Below are positions 1 to 8,846 of a stretch of 58,608 nt of DNA, one piece after another. Below the pieces are notes generated by a model. It was not told the origin of the DNA, ran no database searches, and saw nothing but the letters and a program-made list of their open reading frames with translations. Both the position numbers and the translations under genes were made by a program. This stretch comes from an uncultured Ignavibacteriales bacterium (GTDB lineage: Bacteria > Bacteroidota > Ignavibacteria > Ignavibacteriales > Ignavibacteriaceae). The stretch covers positions 10,001 to 68,608 of the forward strand of contig CAIYTF010000160.1 in the NCBI GenBank assembly GCA_903929035.1. Direction: 5' to 3'. How positions within the stretch are numbered: position 1 is the stretch's first letter; the number at the start of each line of letters is the position of its first letter.

Positions 1-18
1 CATTTTTCTATTTGGATA

Positions 19-47
19 TTGCAAATGAAAAACCTGCTTTGTATATT
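19..47 (+). promoter_or_regulatory. Sigma70-like promoter for first T9SS gene
   Basis: TTGCAA at 19-24 and TATATT at 42-47 are separated by exactly 17 bases, the classical spacing for a housekeeping sigma factor. The coding start at 113 is about 65 bases downstream and has an AAGGA ribosome binding site. Seen directly; promoter function is inferred. Confidence 0.5.
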
Positions 48-112
48 AACTTATAACAAATTATTCAATAACTATCCCGTGTTACTATCAAAGTTAACCG
101 GAAAGGAAAAAA

Positions 113-1246
113 ATGAAAACTATGCACTATTATTTTCACTTGTCTTTGTTTGTATTATTGCTTTCATATACAGCAGAAGCACAAATTACTATTACATACT
201 CGGATGTCAAAACAGCATTGGCGCCCGGGAAAACTTTCGTTCATCGTGAAGATACTCTTACAAAGCAGATCAATATAGGAAACTTAGGCCAAACCTCTTG
301 GGACTTCACATCATTGCTAAGCAATTTCACGCAAACCAATTCATCATATAATATTTCATATATACTTGCATCGACTGCTCCAACCACGGAGTACTTTCCT
401 TCTGCAAATATTGGGCAATATTTTAAACAAACAGTAAACGGAATGCCAAGTGATGTATATTCGTTTTTTCAGTTGAGTACTTCCACTTCTTCATTAAATT
501 TACTAGGGACTACCATATCAACAACCATTCAGCCCGGTGTTGTTCAGTCTATGCGTTTCACAAAATCAGTACCTGAGAATTGGTTACAACTTCCGTGTTC
601 TTTGGGTACATCCTGGTCAACAGAGTTTTCCGATACCATACAAATATCAGTAGGTGGAACACCAACAGGCAATATTGAATACCACAATAATTATATTTCA
701 GATTCCGTGGATGCCTATGGGACTATAACATTCCCCGGCGGCGCAGCATCGCAGGCTTTAAGAATCAGGCGCGATAAACGATCAACTACGAAATTTTCAA
801 CTTCAGCAGATATTACTTATTCCAGAGAAATTTCATATTTGATTTTGACAAAAGAGGGTGAATCTATCAAAATTACAGCAAAAGATACTACCGCTGCAAG
901 CAACGGATATATTATTGCTGATAAGATATCAGGTGAATCTAAGGGTTCTACTACAGATATAATAACAGCAAGTGCTAAAGTAAATGATTTCAGACTTTTG
1001 CAGAATTATCCGAATCCATTCAACCCCGAAACAAAAATCGCTTTCGAATTATCAAAGGCAGGCAGAATTGAGCTTTCAATATTCAATTCATTAGGTCAAA
1101 AACTTGGTGTAATAGCTGAAGGAAACTATCCCCCCGGAAGATTTGAAAAATCATTTAACGGCAGCGGATTATCAAGCGGTATCTACTTTTACGTGTTAAC
1201 TACCGATAACCTCGTGCTAAGACAGAAAATGATATTGATGAAATAA
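113..1246 (+). CDS. Secreted T9SS-sorted protein of unknown function
   Basis: 377 residues. A Sec signal peptide lies at residues 1-23 (hydrophobic LSLFVLLLSY, then AEAQ). The middle, about 24-290, is Ser/Thr-rich, beta-strand-like and not recognised. The last 85 residues are a Por/T9SS type A C-terminal sorting domain: LLQNYPNPFNPETKI, then SIFNSLGQKLG, SSGIYFYVL and a basic end. In T9SS organisms this domain directs export across the outer membrane and surface anchoring or release. The ATG at 113 follows GGAAAGGA at a good distance. A strong intrinsic terminator follows, so it is probably monocistronic. The substrate or role of the mature protein cannot be told. Confidence 0.85.
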   Translation: MKTMHYYFHLSLFVLLLSYTAEAQITITYSDVKTALAPGKTFVHREDTLTKQINIGNLGQTSWDFTSLLSNFTQTNSSYNISYILASTAPTTEYFPSANIGQYFKQTVNGMPSDVYSFFQLSTSTSSLNLLGTTISTTIQPGVVQSMRFTKSVPENWLQLPCSLGTSWSTEFSDTIQISVGGTPTGNIEYHNNYISDSVDAYGTITFPGGAASQALRIRRDKRSTTKFSTSADITYSREISYLILTKEGESIKITAKDTTAASNGYIIADKISGESKGSTTDIITASAKVNDFRLLQNYPNPFNPETKIAFELSKAGRIELSIFNSLGQKLGVIAEGNYPPGRFEKSFNGSGLSSGIYFYVLTTDNLVLRQKMILMK

Positions 1247-1254
1247 ATTTTCGG

Positions 1255-1291
1255 AAAGCCCTCACATTTGCAAAAAATTTGAGGGCTTTTT
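1255..1291 (+). terminator. Rho-independent terminator of the first T9SS gene
   Basis: A perfect 10-bp stem (1255-1264 with 1280-1289, GCCCTCA/TGAGGGC core) is followed by a T run, 9 bases after the stop codon. Seen directly. Confidence 0.85.
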
Positions 1292-1346
1292 ACTATCGGG
1301 CTTTTTGAGAAATCCTCCGGCATTCAATTTGAATAACCGCCGGCGT

Positions 1347-1374
1347 GTGCCGCTTGCGGTGTTTCTTACCCGCG
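1347..1374 (+). repeat. Dispersed short repeat, copy 1
   Basis: The 28-base segment beginning TGCCGCTTGC and containing GTGTTTCTTAC recurs in inverse orientation at 16301-16326. The two copies differ by one substitution and a two-base indel. Both are intergenic. The origin is unknown; a small repetitive-element fragment is likely. Confidence 0.55.
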
Positions 1375-1566
1375 GATAACCGGCAACCAACAACACCCTT
1401 TGCCCACGGGGAAAAAACTATCCTCAAGCAGAAGTGGTTCGCATTTATAAAGCATTTACTTTTACACTCGGCATAGTTATAGTTAAGAATTCCTGATAAA
1501 AATTAAGTAAACCATCGGCTCGCGGCAGTGCCGTTAATTTTTGAAACCTCTTATTTTGTGTTATAT

Positions 1567-1594
1567 TTGAGTTAAATAATAATTACCATATATA
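1567..1594 (+). promoter_or_regulatory. Possible promoter with overlapping dyad
   Basis: TTGAGT (1567-1572) and TATATA (1589-1594) are 16 bases apart. The -10-like box lies between the arms of the dyad ATTACCA/TGGTAAT (1582-1603), an arrangement that would suit an operator. Start codon TTG 1653 is about 58 bases downstream. Inference only. Confidence 0.35.
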
Positions 1595-1652
1595 CTTGGT
1601 AATCGCGGATACTTACGATCTAATTTTTTTTCATAAACACATCGAGGTATAA

Positions 1653-4600
1653 TTGAAGAATAATTCGTACAGCAGCAAGAACACTATCGGAAAAAGAAAT
1701 TACTTCCGGTTTTCTTTACTATTGCAGTTTTTCTTGACATTTATTTTAGCCTGCAGCACTTACCCGCAGTTGAGTGAAGGCGGTCAGCCATATAGTTTCA
1801 CCCTGCAGTTGAAATCATCTTATAACGAAATTTCAACACCGCGCATAGATAAACAAGCCCTCTTAAAAGAAGATGAGTTTGAGCAGGCAAAGGGAGTTCC
1901 ATTTAGATTTGGATTCTCACGTGAAGTAAATTTTTCTCTGCAAAATTCGGGCACTTGGGAAACACTTCCCGATGGTGCTAAGTTGTGGCGGCTAAAAGTT
2001 ACCTGCCCCGGTGCTGTTTCAACTAACCTTGTATATAAAGATTACTTTATGCCTCACGGTGCTAAGTTATTTTTATATAATGATAAACAAACAGAGGTCA
2101 TTGGAGCTTTCACTGAAAGAAATCATAGTCCGGATGGAACATTTTCAACGGGTATAGTACGCGGAAGTTCTGTAACTTTGGAGTATTATGAACCCGCGAA
2201 CGTACCTGTTCCCGGACGTATTGTTATCTCGAACATAGTTCACGGGTACAAAAACGTATTCAAGGAATATCCGTTTTGGGAAAAAGATTTAGGTACTTCC
2301 GGTTCTTGCAACATTAACGTGAACTGTACTCAAGGCGATAACTGGCAAAACGAAAAACGCGCTGTTGCAATGATTCTGACTTCAGGCAATTCACGCGTTT
2401 GTTCAGGCGCGATGATTAACAACGCGCGACGTGATTTGATGCCATATTTTCTTACAGCAAATCACTGCATTGTTTCCGGCAATCCCAACACGTGGATTAT
2501 TATGTTTAGATATGAAAGCCCTGACTGCAGCATTATAGATGGACCGCTGAATTATACACTGTCAGGAACAACAACAAAAGCGGCAAATGCCAATTCTGAT
2601 TTTGGATTGCTTTTATTAAATCAATCCGTCCCAGATAGTTTTAAGGTTCACTATTTAGGATGGAATGCAAATGATGCCGCGGCAAGCTCCGGTGCCTGTA
2701 TTCATCATCCCGATGGTGATATAAAGAAAATATCTATTTCTGTTACACCAAACACGCGGGGCACTTGGTCAGATACACCTGAAAATTCCCATTGGAATGT
2801 TGTTTGGAGCGAAGGTGTTACCGAGCCCGGTTCTTCCGGTGCTCCGCTTTTCGATCAAGACCACAGGGTTATCGGGCAATTGCACGGCGGTCCTTCTGCC
2901 TGCTCGTCAGAAGATAAGTCTGATATGTTCGGTATGTTCTCGATGTCGTGGAACTATGGAACAACTCCTTCAACGCGATTGAAAGACTGGCTTGACCCTG
3001 ATAGCACCGGCACATTAACTCTTAACGGGTGGGATCCGTCAATCGGGGATGCCGATACAGTTCCTCCAACACAAGTAACTGATTTACATACCTCGGCAAA
3101 GGCATCATCATCAATTACTTTAGCTTGGACTGTACCAACGGATACTTCTTACGGCGGTATTATGGCTTATGATGTACGGTACTCGCTTACTCCTATTACC
3201 GATGCCGCCAGTTTCAATAATGCCGCGAAAGTTCCTTTTATAGGCTTACCAAAACCCGCGGGGCAGCTTGAAACTTTGCGCGTTGACGGTCTTGAATTCC
3301 AAACTGCATATTATTTTGCTTTGCGTTCATCAGATTTCTGGAAAAATGTTTCAAAAGTTTCAAATATTTTTCAAGATACGGCACTTGCTGCTCCCAAAAT
3401 TGATGTAACACCGAGAGCAGTCACCGACAGCTTGATTCCTAATCAAGTTAAAAAAGATACTATCCTATTAAAGAATGTTACACTTGCACCATCAACACTA
3501 AATTATTCCATCACGTTTGAGAACAATACTTTTCCTGCAAAACCATTGGTGCAGATAGTGCCTTTGCAGGAAAAAGCAAATATTAAACAAGCCAATAAGA
3601 ATGATAAAAGCAACGGAATAAGTTCGGGACAAGCTGTCTATGGAAGCGGCGGGCCTGATGCCTTTGGTTACAAATGGATTGACAGTGACGACCCAAATGG
3701 TCCCTTGTATGTCTGGAATGATATTGCCTCGACAGGAACCGCGGTAACTTCTTGGATTCCTAGCGGCTCATTTGACGGTGCCGATGAGGGCTATGCCGGA
3801 CCATTCCCGTTTGGTTTTAATTTCAAATTCTATGGGCAGTCAAAGCAGCAGGTTTATATTTCAAGCAATGGTTTGTTAGTTTTTACTGCACCTATAACAA
3901 ATTTATACACCAATTCAGTAATTCCTGAAATAGCCAAACCAAATGAATTTATTGCTCCGTTTTGGGATGACCTTGACTGCAGTTCTCAAGGAGCTGTTTA
4001 CTATAAGCAGGATGGCAATAAATTTATTGTTCAATATTCAAATGTGAAAAATTTCTCCGGATCAAGTTCGCTTACTTTCCAAATTGTTCTCTATTCAGAC
4101 GGAAAGATAATGTTCTATTATAATTATATGGAGGGAACACTTACTTCCGGAACAACAGGTATTGAAAACGCTGACGGAAACATTGGTCTGCAAATAGCAT
4201 ATAATGCCGATTACATTAAAAATAACTTAGCCGTTAAGATTGCTTCTGCACCTGATTGGCTTGCCGGAACAAATCTTTCCGGTCAATTAAACAGTAATCA
4301 ATCTGCCGCGATTGTTCTTTCAATAGAAAGTAAGGATTTTGCTCAGGGAACGTATTCAATGGATATGAAAATCGCGAGCAATGATCCATTGAATCCTTTT
4401 GTGGCTGTACCTGTTAAAATGATATTGACTGACAGCATCCCTGATAAAGCAAATACGTGGGAAAGCTCATTGACATTAAAAGATGCAGGTAATTTATCGC
4501 GAACATTAATCTTTGGTATGACCTCAAGCGCGACTGACGGCATAGATACTTCGCTTGGCGAGCTTTCACTTCCGCCTTTGCCGCCGACAGGCACTCTTGA

Positions 4601-5966
4601 TGTACGATTTGAAATGCCGATTGTCCCGCTTGAATATTCAATAAAAGACTATAGAAAAGATACACTCCAAAGTGCCGAATGGAATATAAAGTTCCAGACA
4701 GGCGCGGGAGGATACCCTGTAACTTTCGCTTGGAATCCTTCGGCATTACCTTCAGGCACCTTCACTTTGAAAGATATCGTTACAGGAACTATCGTTAATG
4801 TTGATATGAAAGCTCAAGATTCTGTAAGGATCACCAACCCGGGCATTACCGCCGTGAAGATTGATTATGCAAAACAATTATGCAGGGCTGTGGCTTTGGT
4901 GGCAGGATGGAATTTGGCTGCAATACCGCTTCTTCCTGCAAATGCAGCCGCGATTGCAGTCTTCCCTGCAGCAACATCACAAATGTTTACTTTCAATAAC
5001 GGTTACACTTCGCAAACTACTTTAACTGCCGGAAAAGGCTATTGGGTTCGTTATTCTTCAGCAGCAAATATTCCGATTTGCGGTACTTCTTCTTCAGGCG
5101 ATATAGCACTGTCAGCCGGATGGAACTTGGTTGGCGCGTATAATTCAACTATACCGGTTAGCAGCATTTCAACAACTCCTGCAGGTATCATTAATTCAAG
5201 TTACTTTGGATTCAGTAACGGGTATGTTCAGGCAGCCAATCTTGAACCCGGTAAAGGCTGCTGGATTAGAACATCGCAGGCAGGCACCTTAAATTTGCCG
5301 GTTGGTGTTGTTGCTAAATCAGGTGCTGAAGCGGTTTGGCAGATTGATAAGAGCTGGAGCAAAATAATAGTTACGGACAAAACCGGAAATTCTGCAACGC
5401 TATACGCGGCAAAAAACGGTGTCAATACATCAACACTTGATCTGCCTCCTGTTCCACCCGCGGGAATTTTTGATGTTCGGTTTGCATCACAATCGTTAGT
5501 TGAAAACTTAGGCAGCGAGGCTAAAGCTATTTCAATCAGCGGTGCGACATATCCTGTTGAAATTAGAGCTGAAGGAATTGACTTGTCAGTAAAAGACAAA
5601 GCCACCGGCAAACTTCTTAACAGCGTGGTAAAATCCGGTTCATCAATTGTTATTGCAAATGAGAATATCAATTCAATTGAAGTGAGCGCGAATATAAAAC
5701 CCGTTGCTTTTGAATTGCAGCAAAACTACCCGAATCCGTTTAATCCATCAACAATGATTCGCTTCGGGCTTCCGGAAAACGCGCGAGTTCGTTTAACAAT
5801 TTATAATCAAATTGGCGAGCAAGTTGCAGAGCTTGTAAACGGGCAGATGGAAGCCGGATATCATCAGGTAACTTGGAACGCGGCTAATATGAGTTCGGGT
5901 GTTTATTTTTATGAAATTAGGGCAGATAAATTTAGGGCGGTTAAGAAATTAATTTTTATGAAGTAA
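1653..5966 (+). CDS. Multidomain secreted trypsin-fold protease with T9SS sorting domain
   Basis: 1437 residues, starting at TTG with GAGG upstream. Signal peptide about 1-39. The protease domain resembles lysyl endopeptidase-like family S1. His271 is in TANHC, Asp316 in NSDFGLLLL and Ser395 in GSSGAPLF, followed by a second GGPSAC stretch. Paired cysteines occur around 219-303. After it come a fibronectin type III-like domain (about 467-560), a nidogen-like stretch (about 665-870, PFGFNFKFYG and YISSNGLLVF), and two AGWNL-containing repeats (near 1090 and 1160). A C-terminal T9SS domain (QQNYPNPFNPST to KKLIFMK) ends it. All three triad residues are present, so it should be an active exported peptidase. 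The non-protease domains probably serve binding or cell-surface display. It could be processed into separate chains. Confidence 0.85.
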   Translation: MKNNSYSSKNTIGKRNYFRFSLLLQFFLTFILACSTYPQLSEGGQPYSFTLQLKSSYNEISTPRIDKQALLKEDEFEQAKGVPFRFGFSREVNFSLQNSGTWETLPDGAKLWRLKVTCPGAVSTNLVYKDYFMPHGAKLFLYNDKQTEVIGAFTERNHSPDGTFSTGIVRGSSVTLEYYEPANVPVPGRIVISNIVHGYKNVFKEYPFWEKDLGTSGSCNINVNCTQGDNWQNEKRAVAMILTSGNSRVCSGAMINNARRDLMPYFLTANHCIVSGNPNTWIIMFRYESPDCSIIDGPLNYTLSGTTTKAANANSDFGLLLLNQSVPDSFKVHYLGWNANDAAASSGACIHHPDGDIKKISISVTPNTRGTWSDTPENSHWNVVWSEGVTEPGSSGAPLFDQDHRVIGQLHGGPSACSSEDKSDMFGMFSMSWNYGTTPSTRLKDWLDPDSTGTLTLNGWDPSIGDADTVPPTQVTDLHTSAKASSSITLAWTVPTDTSYGGIMAYDVRYSLTPITDAASFNNAAKVPFIGLPKPAGQLETLRVDGLEFQTAYYFALRSSDFWKNVSKVSNIFQDTALAAPKIDVTPRAVTDSLIPNQVKKDTILLKNVTLAPSTLNYSITFENNTFPAKPLVQIVPLQEKANIKQANKNDKSNGISSGQAVYGSGGPDAFGYKWIDSDDPNGPLYVWNDIASTGTAVTSWIPSGSFDGADEGYAGPFPFGFNFKFYGQSKQQVYISSNGLLVFTAPITNLYTNSVIPEIAKPNEFIAPFWDDLDCSSQGAVYYKQDGNKFIVQYSNVKNFSGSSSLTFQIVLYSDGKIMFYYNYMEGTLTSGTTGIENADGNIGLQIAYNADYIKNNLAVKIASAPDWLAGTNLSGQLNSNQSAAIVLSIESKDFAQGTYSMDMKIASNDPLNPFVAVPVKMILTDSIPDKANTWESSLTLKDAGNLSRTLIFGMTSSATDGIDTSLGELSLPPLPPTGTLDVRFEMPIVPLEYSIKDYRKDTLQSAEWNIKFQTGAGGYPVTFAWNPSALPSGTFTLKDIVTGTIVNVDMKAQDSVRITNPGITAVKIDYAKQLCRAVALVAGWNLAAIPLLPANAAAIAVFPAATSQMFTFNNGYTSQTTLTAGKGYWVRYSSAANIPICGTSSSGDIALSAGWNLVGAYNSTIPVSSISTTPAGIINSSYFGFSNGYVQAANLEPGKGCWIRTSQAGTLNLPVGVVAKSGAEAVWQIDKSWSKIIVTDKTGNSATLYAAKNGVNTSTLDLPPVPPAGIFDVRFASQSLVENLGSEAKAISISGATYPVEIRAEGIDLSVKDKATGKLLNSVVKSGSSIVIANENINSIEVSANIKPVAFELQQNYPNPFNPSTMIRFGLPENARVRLTIYNQIGEQVAELVNGQMEAGYHQVTWNAANMSSGVYFYEIRADKFRAVKKLIFMK

Positions 5967-6378
5967 TTTATCATTTGGACAAAAATATCCGCTGTTCTAT
6001 GGAAAAGGGGGACTCTACAAATTATGGACTTTATTAAAATTCGCCTTTTGAGAAGGAATATTTGGTAAAACTCGGTCAGATTTTTATTATAGAGGAAATA
6101 ATAAAAAACCCCGACGCTGGGGGGAACATCGGGGAGCTGTTGTATGTTTACAGGTCAGGGGAGAAACCTGCAAACGAGGCACTTAAAATTAATAAGAGTT
6201 TCTAATATCTCCAAATTATTTTTCATTATTTTCAAAAATTATTTAAAAACCCTCAAACCGATATGAAACCAAAAATTATCATTCATTAAAATAAAAAAGT
6301 TTTCCCTCTTAATTGTTTTTATATTAAATTGATATTCATTATTACAAAATAATTAATTATTATGAATAAGCGAAAGCT
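5967..6378. other. Intergenic region with hairpins, possible small RNA
   Basis: 412 bases without a convincing reading frame. It contains the - strand terminator at 6103-6134 and a small hairpin, CAGGT/ACCTG, at 6151-6170. The rest is very AT-rich leader to the response regulator. See the matching finding on a possible - strand transcript. Confidence 0.5.
6103..6134 (-). terminator. Intrinsic terminator facing the - strand
   Basis: The 6-bp stem CCCCGA (6109-6114) / TCGGGG (6129-6134) is bordered on its left by AAAAAA, so on the - strand the hairpin is followed by TTTTTTAT. The T run sits on the side that would end leftward transcription, although both flanking genes run rightward. Confidence 0.5.
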
Positions 6379-6783
6379 ATGACAGAACCAACAAAAGAAA
6401 AAGAACTTCCTAATCTTCTCCTTGTTGAAGATAACGTGGAAAATAAAGATGTTATAACATATTTTATACGTGCTATCAGCAAGGTTGACTCTACCATTGA
6501 TGGACCAAGCGCGATTGAAATGGCAAAAGCCAAGAAGTATGATATTATTTTAATGGACATTAATCTTGGCTTAGGAATGAATGGTTTAGAAACCACCAAA
6601 CGCATCCGTATGATTGAAGGTTATGAAAAAATTCCTATTGTTGCAGTTACGGCGTATGCAATGGTCGGCGATAAAGAAATATTTATCGATGCAGGATGTA
6701 CCCATTATATTTCTAAGCCGTTCTCAAAACAAGAAATAGTTGATCTAATCAAGAGTATTATCTTAGATAGAGACACCGAGTAG
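6379..6783 (+). CDS. Single-domain response regulator (CheY-like receiver)
   Basis: 134 residues forming one receiver domain and nothing else. Acidic pocket Glu17-Asp18 (LLVEDN), phosphoacceptor Asp60 in ILMDINLG, conserved Thr91 in AVTAYA and Lys113 in SKPF. No DNA-binding or enzymatic output domain is present, so it must act by protein contact, for example as a phosphorelay intermediate or on a motility or kinase partner. It lies 70 bases upstream of a TonB-dependent receptor and a YfiR-like gene on the same strand and may be co-transcribed with them. The receiver type resembles those in hybrid sensor kinases, so it may be a detached receiver. No partner kinase is encoded nearby. Confidence 0.9.
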   Translation: MTEPTKEKELPNLLLVEDNVENKDVITYFIRAISKVDSTIDGPSAIEMAKAKKYDIILMDINLGLGMNGLETTKRIRMIEGYEKIPIVAVTAYAMVGDKEIFIDAGCTHYISKPFSKQEIVDLIKSIILDRDTE

Positions 6784-6854
6784 TACTATTTCGGTTCTTT
6801 TATTAATTGCGTCTTTATATACGGATGCAATATTTATTTAAACCTATATATCTT

Positions 6855-8846
6855 ATGGTTCATAAGCGGCTGGTTACTGCCTTAGCAGCAACGTTTCTGT
6901 TATCGTTACTGTTTCAGCCTTTTGCGCGAAGCCAAAGTAACGATATTAATTCTGTTTCTCTTGAATCACTTCTCGATGAGCAAGTTTCTACCGCGTCAAA
7001 ATATTTTCAGCCCCAGAGCAACGCGCCTTCTTCAATAACCGTTATTACTTCCGTGGATATTGAGCAATCCGGTGCAGCCTCCCTGCAGGAAATCCTCCAG
7101 TTTGTCCGCAGTTTCTATATTAGTTATGACCGCAATTACCATTATCTCGGAGTAAGAGGATTCAGCAGACCGGCTGATTATAACGATAGAATATTACTTT
7201 TGTTAAACGGGCATACACTTAACGATATTGCCTACGGGCAAGCAACATTTGGCACTGAATTCCCGATTAACCCTTCACTCATTGATCATATCGAGGTTGT
7301 ACGCGGCGCAGGATCATCCGTTTACGGCTCTTATGCTATGTTCGCGGTTATTAATATTATCACCAAGACTCCCGGTACCTTCGAGGGTACAAAACTCTCT
7401 GCAGAAATCGGCACGGATAAGAGTTCCGCGGTACGTTTCCTATTCGGAAAACATTTATCAGACGCGTCAGGCTTTATGCTCTCAGGAACTGGTTCAATGG
7501 TCAAAGGAAACGATTTGTATTATAAAGAATACGCGGATATTAACAATGGTATTGCTTCAGGCAAAGACCGCGACCATAACGGAAATTTATTTTTTAACTA
7601 TTTTAACGGCGATTTTTCCGCGCAGGCAATGTATTCTTCGCGATACAAGCAGGTACCAACAGCCTCGTACTCCGGAATTATTAACGATCCTGATGAATAT
7701 ACCATAGACAGCAAGGGGCTTCTTGAATGCACGTATTCAAAAAAGTTATCTGTTCATCACTCGATAAGTTCACGTATCTATTGTGATTATTACCATTTCA
7801 ATGGCAATTATCCTTTTATAGGTGATAACGGCAAAACCATAGAAGAAGATAATAATACTGCACAATGGGCAGGATTTGAAATTACCGCGAATTGGTCACC
7901 CGCTGAGAATCTAAATTTTATATATGGCGGCGCGTGGCAATCGGCATTTGATAATGATTTTAGCACCAGAGTTGACAGCAGATATATTGTTAATGCTGAA
8001 TATTTGCAAAATACAGCATCTGCCTATTTACAGACCGATTATCAGCTTTTCTCCGAACTCGCGTTTAGCGCGGGAGCGAGGGTTGATAAAATTAAAAATT
8101 TAGCAGCTTCCCTATCGCCGCGCGGAGCAATTATTTGGAAACCTTACACGGAAACAACCATTAAGTTTATATACGGGACAGCTTACCGCATTCCTAATAT
8201 TTACGAGTTATATTATTTTGATCGTATGACAACTAAGCAAAGTACGGGGCTTAAAACAGAGAAGATTAACTCAACGGAATTGACGATTGAACATAGGCTT
8301 GCAAAAAATTTATTCTTCTCAATAACAACATTTAATAATTTGCTCAGTGATTTGATTGATACCCGTACTGATCCGGCAGACACGTTAAGTTATTTTCAAA
8401 ATATAAGTCACGCGACATCAAGAGGAATAGAATTTGAAATACAATCCTCTTGTATAGATAAAATTCGCGCGAGTATAAACTATTCGCTGCAAACCGCTTT
8501 TGGTGACAACAACGAGAAACTTCCTAACAGTCCGCGCGGCATTGCAAACTTTCGCGTTAGTTACACGTTTCTGCCCAAAACATTTGCCGCGCTTAGTATG
8601 CATTATGAATCACCCCGTATTTATGAAGCATCTCACGTAACTGCAGAAAGTTCTTCAACCTCCGCGTTTTTACTGACAAATTTTCTTCTGCAGACAAGCA
8701 TAGCTCATCCTGACCTGACATTCCGGCTAAAAGTAAACAATCTGTTTAACGTTGATTATTCCTACCCTGTTAATTTCGAGTTTCTGCAGAAAGAGATACA
8801 GCAAGACAGAAGAACATTTATTTTCACAACGCGATATCAATTCTGA
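6855..8846 (+). CDS. TonB-dependent outer-membrane receptor
   Basis: About 663 residues from ATG 6855. The frame is open back to TTG 6807, with another ATG at 6825. The 6855 start is chosen because it places a basic n-region and hydrophobic h-region (MVHKRLVTALAATFLLSLL) at the N-terminus. A plug domain follows: SSITVITSVDI, ILQFVRSFYISYD, LGVRGFSRP, RILLLLNGH, IDHIEVVRGAGSSVYGSYA and VINIITK. A beta-barrel continues to a terminal aromatic residue, TTRYQF. Such receptors import iron chelates, cobalamin or glycans with TonB energy, or sense them. The substrate cannot be read from sequence. The next gene, YfiR-like, overlaps its stop codon by one base, so the two are translationally coupled. 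Confidence 0.9.
   Translation: MVHKRLVTALAATFLLSLLFQPFARSQSNDINSVSLESLLDEQVSTASKYFQPQSNAPSSITVITSVDIEQSGAASLQEILQFVRSFYISYDRNYHYLGVRGFSRPADYNDRILLLLNGHTLNDIAYGQATFGTEFPINPSLIDHIEVVRGAGSSVYGSYAMFAVINIITKTPGTFEGTKLSAEIGTDKSSAVRFLFGKHLSDASGFMLSGTGSMVKGNDLYYKEYADINNGIASGKDRDHNGNLFFNYFNGDFSAQAMYSSRYKQVPTASYSGIINDPDEYTIDSKGLLECTYSKKLSVHHSISSRIYCDYYHFNGNYPFIGDNGKTIEEDNNTAQWAGFEITANWSPAENLNFIYGGAWQSAFDNDFSTRVDSRYIVNAEYLQNTASAYLQTDYQLFSELAFSAGARVDKIKNLAASLSPRGAIIWKPYTETTIKFIYGTAYRIPNIYELYYFDRMTTKQSTGLKTEKINSTELTIEHRLAKNLFFSITTFNNLLSDLIDTRTDPADTLSYFQNISHATSRGIEFEIQSSCIDKIRASINYSLQTAFGDNNEKLPNSPRGIANFRVSYTFLPKTFAALSMHYESPRIYEASHVTAESSSTSAFLLTNFLLQTSIAHPDLTFRLKVNNLFNVDYSYPVNFEFLQKEIQQDRRTFIFTTRYQF

Larger units (their letters stand above)
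1292..1652. other. Intergenic region with no gene seen
   Basis: About 360 bases between the terminator and the protease gene. It holds a short dispersed repeat (1347-1374), a possible promoter (1567-1594) and a 7-bp dyad, ATTACCA/TGGTAAT, at 1582-1588 and 1597-1603. No open frame on either strand looks coding. Confidence 0.6.

Noticed and set aside
1582-1603. Dyad ATTACCA/TGGTAAT as a definite operator
   Set aside because: Only seven base pairs and no regulator gene nearby; kept as a comment in the promoter entry.
5228-5671. 147-codon - strand frame inside the protease gene
   Set aside because: Antisense shadow of a well-supported coding region with a clear T9SS domain.
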